From Defluviitaleaceae bacterium (GTDB lineage Bacteria; Bacillota; Clostridia; Lachnospirales; WQUN01): DNA of 61,215 nucleotides. Shown here one piece after another: positions 1 through 8,713 of the stretch. The translations under genes and the position numbers were made by a program. Under the pieces are notes generated by a model, which saw only the letters and a program-made list of their open reading frames with translations, was not told the origin of the DNA and made no database searches. Position 1 is the first letter of the stretch, and the number at the start of each line of letters is the position of its first letter. The stretch spans positions 1 through 61,215 of the forward strand of contig WRAN01000017.1 of NCBI GenBank assembly GCA_009780185.1, in the 5' to 3' direction.

Positions 1-1410
1 ATCTACACAAGCCGCGCAGTCCATGCCATATGGGCAACCCCAGTAACCTTTCACCCAAACGGCGGCACATTGGCTGGCCACACCACCCCCAATACAACAG
101 AAGTGGTAGCCATAAACCGCCATGTCAACCAAGTAATAGGCGGCGCAATGCCAGAAATCCCAACCCGCCTAGGCTACCGGTTTCTTGGCTGGAATACCCA
201 CCCAAGCGGCATACTAAACAACACGGGACAAACATATACAAGAACAGGCCCATATATTCCAAACCCGCGCCTCCTATACGCCAACTGGGCACCGCAAACA
301 GAGTTAGAAAAAAATTCTGACGTGCCCCCTGGCGAAACCGTAAAGGAAGGTGACACCGTAACCTATGTGCTTAGCATAATAAACCGTAACGCCATATTAA
401 TCGAAGACTTTGAAATTGTGGATGAGTTGCCAAGTGGCGTATCCTTTATACCGGGTACAGTAACAATTGGCGGAAACCCCGCACCGTCTGCGGACTATGA
501 CTATGCAAGCGGCGAACTGCGTATACGGTTTAGCCTGCCCCCCGCCCCCCACGGGGCCTGCCAACACTACGAAGATCACGGCTATTGCGACCTAAGTTAC
601 GGCGAATACTGCCATTATTGCGAGTCCTACTACCTGCTGCTTATAACTTTCCAGGCCATAGTGCAGCCTGGTACAGCAGGGACAGATATCACCAACACAG
701 CCAGGCTATATCTAGACGGCGAACCAGAAAACGAATGCGATACAACAATATCGGTATCCATACCTTTCCGGTTCCACAAAACAGGCATGGGCATCTACAA
801 CCAGCAATACTGGTTTACAGGCGACCCACCAGTGCTAAACCAGGCATGGCTAGACAACCAGTTACTGGACGGCGCAATATTTGCACTATATCGCTACACA
901 GGTACAACCAGCCCCGCGGCTGGCCTCGTGCCGAAAGCGGGCTGGGTGCGTGTAGAAGGCACACAAACCAGCAGTACCAACCCTGCAAACCCCATGACGT
1001 TCCAATTAGTGGCGGGCGTCTACTATCAGCTGGTAGAGCTTGTGTCCCCGGTGGGCTATGCCCCGGCCTTTGGCCAGTGGCGTTTAGTTGCCCATACCCG
1101 TCAAGTAGGCACCGCCACCGAGACTGGCTTTACCATAACCATACAGGGCGGAAACTACTCCATGACGCCCCGCTTTGAAAACCCTGGCAATACAGGGGTA
1201 GTTAATTATGTAACATTTGGAGGATTATGGTATGTTGGGAATCGCTATAAAATTGAACTTCCCCATGCTGGCGGACTTGGCGTCACACCGTTTTACCTTG
1301 GGGGATTAGTAATGCTATTACTTGCTGCTGTTTGTGGTACTGTAATTTATTTAAAGAGCAAAGGCCGGGGCAAACATTTACAGGATGGCTCATATCCAGC
1401 TAGTGTTTAA
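1..1410 (+). CDS. Cell-wall-anchored surface protein, 3' part (InlB repeat, DUF11-like, SpaA-like, LPHAG signal)
   Basis: The frame is open from the first base, so this is the C-terminal 469 residues of a longer protein whose start lies outside the window. Visible modules in order: an InlB/Listeria-Bacteroides-type repeat (about residues 14-97, with FHPNGG, GYRFLGWNT and YANW), a DUF11-like adhesion domain (about 105-235, with GDTVTYVLSI and VDELPSGVSF), and a SpaA/prealbumin-like domain (about 257-400). At the end come a sorting signal LPHAG (codons at 1258-1272), a hydrophobic segment and the basic tail KSKGRGK. This is the layout of a sortase-anchored adhesin, and LPHAG is a non-canonical variant of LPXTG. 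Codons ending in C or A dominate until about 1190, after which usage becomes T/G-rich. The domain order is clear, but the ligand or partner is unknown. Confidence 0.85.
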   Translation: MYTSRAVHAIWATPVTFHPNGGTLAGHTTPNTTEVVAINRHVNQVIGGAMPEIPTRLGYRFLGWNTHPSGILNNTGQTYTRTGPYIPNPRLLYANWAPQTELEKNSDVPPGETVKEGDTVTYVLSIINRNAILIEDFEIVDELPSGVSFIPGTVTIGGNPAPSADYDYASGELRIRFSLPPAPHGACQHYEDHGYCDLSYGEYCHYCESYYLLLITFQAIVQPGTAGTDITNTARLYLDGEPENECDTTISVSIPFRFHKTGMGIYNQQYWFTGDPPVLNQAWLDNQLLDGAIFALYRYTGTTSPAAGLVPKAGWVRVEGTQTSSTNPANPMTFQLVAGVYYQLVELVSPVGYAPAFGQWRLVAHTRQVGTATETGFTITIQGGNYSMTPRFENPGNTGVVNYVTFGGLWYVGNRYKIELPHAGGLGVTPFYLGGLVMLLLAAVCGTVIYLKSKGRGKHLQDGSYPASV

Positions 1411-1421
1411 TCAAATTTTAG

Positions 1422-1467
1422 AATATCCCCTAAGAAGCTGCTTATTAGTTCTTAGGGGATATTTTCG
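1422..1467. terminator. Bidirectional terminator between convergent genes
   Basis: A perfect 15-bp stem (1422-1436 with 1449-1463) and a 12-nt loop are followed by a short T run. It sits between the end of the surface protein and the 3' end of the minus-strand glycosidase, so it can serve both. Confidence 0.9.
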
Positions 1468-1482
1468 TGGATTAGATATTAA

Positions 1483-4400
1483 TCATGATTGTGTGATTAT
1501 TATAGGAGATTTTAGTATCCCAGCGGGCCTTGTGCGATACTCATAACACCACTCAGCCCCTTTAGAGCGCCATGCCCCTGGGCCATACCAAGTCATGGTT
1601 TCATTGGCATTGTGAAGGGCACCAAAGGTATTTACTCTGTTGCCATAGGCTGTGATGGTAACTTCATGCCAGCCTTCTGGTAAGTGGCCTAAATCCAGAG
1701 TATACGGGGCGTAGGCAATAGGCCCTACGGTTTCACTGTTTACCTTTACGCTAAGCACCGGTGAGCGGAAATATGTGGCTTCCAGTTTTGTTTGGCCGCC
1801 TTTAGAATAAAATCTGCATACATAATCCACATTACCACCATAGAAAGGAAGCCCCATAAAACGCATATCACCAAAAGATACTTTTTTAGGGTACTCTTTT
1901 ATACGGGTATTGCGCCCGGTGACCTCTACACCAAATTTACCGATCAGGAAGCAGTTTTCTACATTGCATCGCTTTTCGAAGGGGATTTCCAGGATCAGTT
2001 CATTTTCCCCAATCTTTATACCGGGCAGTGGCACGGTTTCAATTGCATGGTCTACATAATAACCAGAGGCTGAAGATGTTATTTTTTCTCCATTCCATAG
2101 GATTGTAGTAGTATCACGGCTTTCTAGTGCCAGGTGTATATCGTTTAAGTGGATTTGAGAATTTATCTGAAAACGAAGCTTTAGGATATTGCCTGATGGG
2201 GCTTGTTTTTCCAGTGTCCATGGCTGAGCCAATGATTGAACGCGAAGTGGGTAGCCAAGCTTCTCACGGAAGATATTATCAATGCGCAATATTTCATCTT
2301 GAGGCTGCCATGGGCCGTTATTCATAGCGTATTCCGCTATATCCAGAACCAGTACATTTGGCTCGTGTAAGCGGAAAGATTCTGGCGTCAGCATCTCAGT
2401 GCTTGTTGACATTTTGGCCTTTTTTGCTTCGGCACTTTCTGCTTTGCCTGGAGAAAGTTTTAGCAGTATGCTGTCGTGGATGTGTAAGCGGTATTTTAGT
2501 TTGGTCATACCACTTACGTATTCGGCTGGCAGGGGTGTTATGCTGCCATCTATCGTGTTATATAGGGTTGGGGCATATTCTCCTTTTATATGGAGGTTGA
2601 TTTCCTCGCTATGAGTTACATCCTGGTTTTCCGGCCTTGTGCCATTGCATACAAAGAGCCAACGGTCCGGGCCATCTTGTCGCATTTGGTAGATTAGCCA
2701 ATCGGCAGGGCTGCCGTTTTCTCTCCATATGGAAATATCTCGGTATTCTTCCAGTGCCGCCAGTACAGCAGTTTGAGAAAAAGGCACCTGCTTGCAGTAT
2801 GCCAGCATATCCTTTGCTTTGGTAGAGGTTTCTCCATCTACAATATGAGCTGCTTCGCCTACAAGTAGTACTTTGCCCCCGCGAGCCATGTATGACTGGA
2901 GCGCTGCCAAAGTAGTACTTCTTAATGCACGGCAGTTAGGCAATAACACTACATCGTAGGCCATTTCTCCTACCTTGAAGGCAGTATCATCAGTTTCTTC
3001 ATATAAATCCGGTAACAGTGACTCTGCAATAAAATCAAAATCCACCTGACCAAAGAGCAAGGTTTTGATGATAATGACGAAAGCGTTTTCCATCTCTGCC
3101 CGTATGCCTGCGGTCTTGTCATTGGGGCCAAAATGCATCCAAAAGCCTTCAATTGGATGAATTACTCCCACACGCACTAAGGGTTTGCCACGTGTCAGCG
3201 CGGTATTTAGACGTGCAAAGTGGTCTTCTACATAGGCATATTCTTTATACCATGGAGATTGATACCCGATACATGCCGGATAATCGCGCTTTGCCTCTCC
3301 TCCCATGCTTACCCATGTCAGATGATGTACCCGTAGCGTAACCCCAAGTGCGGCCTGCCAATCCCCTTGAAGCTTATGCCCTCGGAAGTCAAAGTCCCAG
3401 TTGGTAACGCCGTAAAGCTCGCTTAGAAGCCCCTCCCTGCCGTACTGGTGCACAGCGGATTGAGCTTGTTTTGCCGTGGCATACTCCCGTCTGTCGCATA
3501 GCATGTCTATTCCAGGGAGTTGGAACATGCGGTATGCCCGCATTGTTTCTCCCAAGGCCTGGGTTTGAGCTGTTAGGCTTTCTTCGTGCATCATATGGCC
3601 TGTTAGCATTATTCCATTTTCTTGGCACCATGTTCCTATATTATCAGCAAAAGCTTCAGTAAAGCGCGCACATACATGGTCATGATATTGATAGCGGGCT
3701 TTTGATGGAGAAACGGGTTCCCAAATTACTTCCGGTAGGGAATCTAAGATGCTTTCACCATATTGGGCGCGGTAAGTTTCGTCAAAGTCCGTAGTGAATG
3801 GCAATGTCACAATGCGGCGGGCATCAGACTTAGTAAGGTTTTGTTTGTGAGAAAACTGAGGTTCGTCTGTGAAAATGGATGGGATAGACTTTCCAAAGTT
3901 TTCACCCAGATGCTTTTGATATTTTACATGGGTTTCTTCTATAAAGCGGTCTATGGCTTTTTTATTTAAAGTGTCCACATATGATTGATTGTTAAACCAA
4001 GCGCTATCTCCTGCGATTTCCAGGTAGGCGTCCCAGGTATTTTCTGTAGGTAGTTCGTTAATATCTATCCGCTTATAATCAGTCAAAAACCCATCAGTTA
4101 GGGTGATGGAATATCTGGCAATATGATGTCGCTTTCCGCTAGGTACATATCTTTCTGTAGACGGCTCATTACTCGACTGAGGCAAGGGATGACCGTAGGG
4201 GAGTATAGTCAGGAATCGTTGGCGATAATCATAATTTTTAGTAACATACCCACCTGCTGCACCTGAAGGCCAGCGGTCTTCATCATAGAGATAGCATAGC
4301 ATTTCATCCTGGATGGCCTTTTGGTTGCAAGCGGCCACCAAATCCAGAAACTCATCACTCATATAGGGAGTTGCAAGGCCAGAGCGGCTGTGCACATGAA

Positions 4401-4566
4401 AGCCCCCAAGCCCCATTTCACGAAAGATATCAATCTGGCGAAACAGTTCCTCTTTTTCTAATTTACAGTTCCATGCCCAAAAGGGCGCACCTCGGTATTC
4501 TGCTGTTGGGGACATAAATAGCTGGTTAGTAAGAGCTTTTTCTTTTGTTTTTTTGTAGATGGCCAT
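1483..4566 (-). CDS. Large glycoside hydrolase, GH106 (alpha-L-rhamnosidase)-like
   Basis: 1027 residues. The N-terminus carries GAPFWAWN, GGFHVHSRSGL and YDEDRWPSGAAGG, hallmarks of the large family annotated as GH106-like glycosyl hydrolases (TIM-barrel front, beta-sandwich and carbohydrate-binding-like back). No signal peptide is visible, so the enzyme is probably cytoplasmic and acts on imported oligosaccharides. The C-terminal part (about 740-1027) is a jelly-roll-like region ending with WYGPGAWRSKGAEWCYEYRTRPAG. The start is supported by AGGAAGGAG just upstream. The gene stands alone, convergent with the surface protein and divergent from the pilus genes. The 24-nt word found elsewhere in the window lies inside it (3062-3085) and encodes AFVIIIKT on this strand. 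Family membership is likely; substrate specificity is inferred only. Confidence 0.8.
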   Translation of the reverse strand: MAIYKKTKEKALTNQLFMSPTAEYRGAPFWAWNCKLEKEELFRQIDIFREMGLGGFHVHSRSGLATPYMSDEFLDLVAACNQKAIQDEMLCYLYDEDRWPSGAAGGYVTKNYDYRQRFLTILPYGHPLPQSSNEPSTERYVPSGKRHHIARYSITLTDGFLTDYKRIDINELPTENTWDAYLEIAGDSAWFNNQSYVDTLNKKAIDRFIEETHVKYQKHLGENFGKSIPSIFTDEPQFSHKQNLTKSDARRIVTLPFTTDFDETYRAQYGESILDSLPEVIWEPVSPSKARYQYHDHVCARFTEAFADNIGTWCQENGIMLTGHMMHEESLTAQTQALGETMRAYRMFQLPGIDMLCDRREYATAKQAQSAVHQYGREGLLSELYGVTNWDFDFRGHKLQGDWQAALGVTLRVHHLTWVSMGGEAKRDYPACIGYQSPWYKEYAYVEDHFARLNTALTRGKPLVRVGVIHPIEGFWMHFGPNDKTAGIRAEMENAFVIIIKTLLFGQVDFDFIAESLLPDLYEETDDTAFKVGEMAYDVVLLPNCRALRSTTLAALQSYMARGGKVLLVGEAAHIVDGETSTKAKDMLAYCKQVPFSQTAVLAALEEYRDISIWRENGSPADWLIYQMRQDGPDRWLFVCNGTRPENQDVTHSEEINLHIKGEYAPTLYNTIDGSITPLPAEYVSGMTKLKYRLHIHDSILLKLSPGKAESAEAKKAKMSTSTEMLTPESFRLHEPNVLVLDIAEYAMNNGPWQPQDEILRIDNIFREKLGYPLRVQSLAQPWTLEKQAPSGNILKLRFQINSQIHLNDIHLALESRDTTTILWNGEKITSSASGYYVDHAIETVPLPGIKIGENELILEIPFEKRCNVENCFLIGKFGVEVTGRNTRIKEYPKKVSFGDMRFMGLPFYGGNVDYVCRFYSKGGQTKLEATYFRSPVLSVKVNSETVGPIAYAPYTLDLGHLPEGWHEVTITAYGNRVNTFGALHNANETMTWYGPGAWRSKGAEWCYEYRTRPAGILKSPIIITQS

Positions 4567-4671
4567 GGTATCTCCTTCCTGTTTTTAAAATATAGAAGTA
4601 TATTAACCAAAACATTAACCCAAACGCAACACAAACGTAATAAAAATGCCTTCTCAACTGCACATCATACT

Positions 4672-4680
4672 TGATATAAT
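4672..4680 (+). promoter_or_regulatory. Extended -10 promoter element before the pilus genes
   Basis: TGATATAAT is an extended -10 box (TGN-TATAAT) about 35 nt before the prepilin peptidase start. No good -35 is visible at 17 nt spacing, as expected for extended -10 promoters. Confidence 0.5.
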
Positions 4681-4715
4681 ACCTCAAAGGAAAACCAAAG
4701 GGGCGTAAAATAAAA

Positions 4716-5492
4716 TTGATGCTGTTTATTATTCTTGGGTTTGCCCTTGGGCTTATTCTTGGCTCCTTTGCAAATGTGATTATTTATCGTTTGCCATGTA
4801 AGATGTCCATTGTAACGCCGCCTTCGACTTGCCGTAATTGTAATACTAAGATTCTTTTTTACGATTTGCTTCCAGTTGTAAGTTGGATATTATTAAAGGG
4901 GCGTTGCCGAAGCTGCCGCGAGAAAATCAGTCCTCGTTATCCTTTGATAGAATTTACCTGCGGCCTACTATTTGCGGGCATGGTATTTTTTATACCTAGT
5001 TTGTCTGCGATTTTCTTATCCCTGTTTGCCTTTATTTTGCTATCGGTTGGGATAATAGATTGGGACACTGGGGAAATCCCGGATGGATTACTTATTGCCG
5101 CCACTATAATTGGAGTGGTATGGATAGTTTGTGGATACATATCTCCCTTATTTTCCCATGCGCCTGGCTTCAATGACGCAGGATTGGGAATACTTGCAGG
5201 TGGACTTCCATTACTTGTTGTAGATAAACTTACAATAGTTTTAGTAAAAAAGGACGGCTTCGGGTATGGAGATGTTAAACTTATGGCCGTAGCGGGATTG
5301 TTCATAGGATGGCAGTTAGTTTTTATTGCATTTTTTATTGCTTTTATATCTGGAGGCATAGCTGCCACAGTTTTACTAATCACTGGCCGTGCTAAACGGG
5401 GTGAATACATAGCATTTGGCCCATTTCTATGTTGCGGAGTGATCACCGCGATATGGTTTGGGCAAGACATATTGGGTTGTTTTTTCTGGTAA
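4716..5492 (+). CDS. pilD: Type IV prepilin peptidase / N-methyltransferase (A24 family)
   Basis: 258 residues, the usual length for a membrane-embedded aspartic prepilin peptidase that cleaves and N-methylates type IV prepilins. The N-terminal cytoplasmic loop has the two Cys pairs of the full-length bifunctional form (CRNC and CRSC). The two catalytic aspartates lie in IDWDTGEIPDG and GYGDVKLM. About eight hydrophobic segments follow the family pattern. The start could be TTG 4716 or ATG 4719. AAAGGGG at 4697-4703 is somewhat far from either, and TTG is the nearer. It is the first gene of a plus-strand set with the PilM-PilN fusion and the PilO-like gene. No pilB, pilC, pilT or pilin genes are visible next to it, so these must be elsewhere. 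Confidence 0.93.
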   Translation: MMLFIILGFALGLILGSFANVIIYRLPCKMSIVTPPSTCRNCNTKILFYDLLPVVSWILLKGRCRSCREKISPRYPLIEFTCGLLFAGMVFFIPSLSAIFLSLFAFILLSVGIIDWDTGEIPDGLLIAATIIGVVWIVCGYISPLFSHAPGFNDAGLGILAGGLPLLVVDKLTIVLVKKDGFGYGDVKLMAVAGLFIGWQLVFIAFFIAFISGGIAATVLLITGRAKRGEYIAFGPFLCCGVITAIWFGQDILGCFFW

Positions 5493-5538
5493 AACCAGAG
5501 AGTAACACAAAATAAACAAGAAAGGACGGACTTAGCCT

Positions 5539-7545
5539 ATGCAACCAACCATCCACCGCAGCGAACGTATCTGCATTGACATAAGCGACAATGTAGTAAG
5601 CATTATAAAGCTGGATCCGGAAGGCATAATGATGCGTGCCGGCTCAGCCAAAGCCCCTTCAATGCCAGCAGTACCTGATGATGCCTATGTAACCGACCTT
5701 TCAAGTGCAATAAGAAAAGCGGCATGGGCGGCCAAGGTTTCTATGGGTTTTGGGGCTTCCTGCGTTGTTGTAGCGGGTATGCAAGGCCTTACAATGCAGC
5801 GTTTCACATGGCCGGATTTGCCGGAAGAAGCTCTTGTTCCCATTGCCAATGAGGAAATCATTCCATATCTGCCAGGGGATCTGTCCCATTTTGCTGTAGG
5901 CTGTGAAGTGCTAAAACAAGACGAAAGCAGTGGTACTGCTACAATAGAGGTGCTGGCTGCGGCTATGCCCATAGAATTCGCCGCTGCAATTACCACTGCC
6001 TGCAAATGGGCCAACTTCAAGCCGAAGCGCATGGATCTTAGAGAAAATGCCCGCGGCAGACTAGCTCACTATTGGTGTGTGCCGGTGGAAGGAGAAGTAC
6101 CCACAACCTACGCTATACTGGACATAGGTCCAGGCGTTGCCAATATAGCCTTTTATTATAATGGGATGTTCCACAGCAACCGATACTTCACCCCAGAAAT
6201 GGTAAAACTTAACCAAGTTGATGACTTTGAATTATTAATGACTGTAAAAACCGGCGGTTTCGATGACAAGGAAAATGCAATGCACTATGCCCCAGAGAAG
6301 CTTACCGGCGATATAATTTCAGCAATCGGGCATTTCCAGCGCTCTATACCCGGCACAAGGCTTTCCTGCGTCCTTCTTATGGACGAAGAGAATATCCCCG
6401 GAATCGAAGAAAATCTTAGAGCCAATGTAGATATGCCAGTATTAAAGCCTAGCCAGTGGATTTCACCAGGATTAAAGAGGCCAAATTTAAGGCGGGTGGA
6501 TCAAGCACCCTTCCTAGATGCTTTTGCCGCAGGGATGCCTCCACTATCTAACCACGGAACACGGATGGATTTACGTATTTCCGATAATCCTGTAACCCCG
6601 GTTGCCCATACAGGCTTTCAGCAAGTGCAAAAATCAGAGCCGCAGCCCATTCAGCCGCCGCCTATTCAACCAGACCCAGTGGAGACATTTGGATCTGCTT
6701 TCCAAGCGCCAACACCTGAACCTATGGCCTTTGATGATCCAATTCCACCTAGACCGACGGAACCGCTCTTTGACGACCCATTTCCAGCGAGGCCGCCGGA
6801 GCCGTCGCCTTTTGACGATGCTTTTAGCGCAAGGCCACCGGAGCCACAGTCCTTTGACTTTATTGATCCTCTGGAGCCAGCTCCAGCAATGCATCACGAA
6901 GTCCCATTTGAACCAATAAAGGCTCAAGCCGATGCCCATAAGGGGTTCCCCTATGCCATACCGGAAGACCCAAGGCCGCCTAGACAATGGGCTCCTATAA
7001 TTGCGGCAGTTGTGATAGCGGCTGTTGTTTTTATAATAGCTGCGCTAATTCCTCTGCAAGAAACGATTAGACTAAGAAGAGAATTGGAATACTTGGAAAG
7101 CAGTATAGCTGGGCATACTTCTGCTGATGCTTTGATTCTATTAGAAACAGAAAGAAATGCAGCCAATACGCAGATTAATGCAAGACGTACAGAAATATCA
7201 CGGATTAACGAACGCAGGTCCTTAGTGCGGGATTTTTACCTTCCGCCTCCGGCCCTAATATTGCTGCCGGAGATACTAGAACATTCTGGACTTACTGTAG
7301 ATTCCATTGAAGCAAACGAGCAGCAGATAGTGATAACTGGGCGCACCAGTGCCCATGCAGCAACAGCCACGGGGACGGGATATATCCGTGACCGCTCACC
7401 ATATCATCATTTATATGGTGTGACATTTGAGATAATTGATCCACCTACAAACGGCGGGCCTTTTACTTACTCCCTTACATTAAATCTGCGTCAAAACCAT
7501 ATGCCTTTCTGGTTAAACGGCAATGTAGAAAGGAGATGGCAATGA
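5539..7545 (+). CDS. PilM-PilN fusion, type IV pilus assembly platform protein
   Basis: 668 residues. The N-terminal half (about 1-345) has the actin-like ATPase look of PilM, including ICIDISDNVVSIIKL at the start and AILDIGPGVANIAFYY near the middle, which match the phosphate-binding strands of that fold. A Pro/Glu/Phe-rich linker follows (about 370-480, repeated FDDP..PRPPEP motifs). Then come one transmembrane helix (about 490-512), a coiled coil and a small alpha/beta domain typical of PilN. In most T4P systems PilM is a separate cytoplasmic protein that binds the PilN N-terminal tail, so covalent fusion across the linker is unusual. ATGA overlap with the next gene indicates translational coupling. 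The fold calls come from pattern and context. Confidence 0.8.
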   Translation: MQPTIHRSERICIDISDNVVSIIKLDPEGIMMRAGSAKAPSMPAVPDDAYVTDLSSAIRKAAWAAKVSMGFGASCVVVAGMQGLTMQRFTWPDLPEEALVPIANEEIIPYLPGDLSHFAVGCEVLKQDESSGTATIEVLAAAMPIEFAAAITTACKWANFKPKRMDLRENARGRLAHYWCVPVEGEVPTTYAILDIGPGVANIAFYYNGMFHSNRYFTPEMVKLNQVDDFELLMTVKTGGFDDKENAMHYAPEKLTGDIISAIGHFQRSIPGTRLSCVLLMDEENIPGIEENLRANVDMPVLKPSQWISPGLKRPNLRRVDQAPFLDAFAAGMPPLSNHGTRMDLRISDNPVTPVAHTGFQQVQKSEPQPIQPPPIQPDPVETFGSAFQAPTPEPMAFDDPIPPRPTEPLFDDPFPARPPEPSPFDDAFSARPPEPQSFDFIDPLEPAPAMHHEVPFEPIKAQADAHKGFPYAIPEDPRPPRQWAPIIAAVVIAAVVFIIAALIPLQETIRLRRELEYLESSIAGHTSADALILLETERNAANTQINARRTEISRINERRSLVRDFYLPPPALILLPEILEHSGLTVDSIEANEQQIVITGRTSAHAATATGTGYIRDRSPYHHLYGVTFEIIDPPTNGGPFTYSLTLNLRQNHMPFWLNGNVERRWQ

Positions 7546-8624
7546 AATCATCTCTGATTAAGTTTGTAATATATCTTGCCGCCATTTTGGTAATAGGGGC
7601 TGTGATTTATGTATTTGCTTTCCTTAGGCCCAATGCCGCCCGCATAGAAGCTTTAGAGCGGGATATTGTTGCTGCTCAAGCAGGGCTCATTGTCGCCCAG
7701 CAGCGGGATGAAATGCATCCTCAGCTCCTCCAGGATGTGGAGCGTTTATTCAGAGAACTAGAGCAAGAAGAGGGAGCATGGACTCATGCAAGAGAAGCCT
7801 GGGCTGCGGACTACCTGAGATTTCTTCCGGAAGTTTTTGACGATGGCATGATGCAGCATCATATTAGTATGATAGTTGCCCCTCATGGTGAAGGATTGGA
7901 TATTCAGTTTGGGCATAGTCAACCCATTGGAACTATGCACTATAATGAAAATAATGTACCTGAAGGAATTTGGCTAACCTCTGTAGATATAAGCTTTACA
8001 GCGGATTATGATGGGCTTATTTCTATATTAAATGGCTTTGCCCATGAAGGGATGGACAACCGGATTATCTCATATAGCCTGACCAGGGAAGGGAATAGAT
8101 GGAATGTTCATCTAAGGCTGGATGTTCTTACACAAATGCCATCCCCTTACAGGCATAATGGGAACTATTCAGTGCATGGCCAAACCCCAGAAGTGCCCCA
8201 TACAAACGATAGTCATGACCAAAATAACTATTATCAGTATCATGAGCAGCCTGGAGAGTATTATCATAACGACTATCATAATGAGCAAGAAATCAATGAG
8301 GCCCCTGAAATGCCTCCAGAGGAACAATACAATAATGCGGGTACAATCAGCTACGGATGGCCAGAGAATCAATGGATGGTAGGTTCGTGGATATGGATGG
8401 GTATGCCATATTATGTTCTGGAACCCGATGGAAACGGAACAATGTCTAATATGCCTATCAGATGGTGGACAGGTAACGGTGTGTTTTCTGTATGCAATAC
8501 CCCGGATGTATGTCAAGGCAACTGCCTCATCCCGCAGGAGTGGTATTACTCATTGGATGGGGAGCGGTTGGTATTGATTAGCACCGTCCTACCTGATATG
8601 CAGTTTGCTTATGATAGAGGATAG
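7542..8624 (+). CDS. PilO-like pilus assembly protein with extra C-terminal lipocalin-like domain
   Basis: 360 residues from ATG 7542. I prefer this start to ATG 7536 because AAAGGAG ends at 7535 and because 7542-7545 forms ATGA with the preceding stop. One N-terminal transmembrane helix (about 5-25), a coiled coil (about 30-80) and an alpha/beta domain (about 100-205) match PilO, the partner of PilN in the inner-membrane alignment complex. Unlike ordinary PilO, the protein continues through an Asn/His/Tyr/Glu-rich low-complexity linker (about 205-268). It ends in a beta-rich domain (WMVGSWIWMG, DGNGTMSN, WYYSLDGERLVLIS) that resembles DUF5640/lipocalin-like folds. The role of that tail is unknown; an extracellular position is expected. 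Confidence 0.7.
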   Translation: MKSSLIKFVIYLAAILVIGAVIYVFAFLRPNAARIEALERDIVAAQAGLIVAQQRDEMHPQLLQDVERLFRELEQEEGAWTHAREAWAADYLRFLPEVFDDGMMQHHISMIVAPHGEGLDIQFGHSQPIGTMHYNENNVPEGIWLTSVDISFTADYDGLISILNGFAHEGMDNRIISYSLTREGNRWNVHLRLDVLTQMPSPYRHNGNYSVHGQTPEVPHTNDSHDQNNYYQYHEQPGEYYHNDYHNEQEINEAPEMPPEEQYNNAGTISYGWPENQWMVGSWIWMGMPYYVLEPDGNGTMSNMPIRWWTGNGVFSVCNTPDVCQGNCLIPQEWYYSLDGERLVLISTVLPDMQFAYDRG

Positions 8625-8639
8625 AAAATATATCTATAC

Positions 8640-8685
8640 AAAGCCCATGATGAAACCGAAAATAATCTCGTCATGGGCTTTTTAG
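8640..8685 (+). terminator. Rho-independent terminator of the pilus gene set
   Basis: An 11-bp stem (8640-8650 with 8671-8681) and a 20-nt loop are followed by a T run. It closes the pil set just before the glycopolymer locus. Confidence 0.8.
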
Positions 8686-8713
8686 CAGCAGATTTTGAAA
8701 GGATTACTTACTC

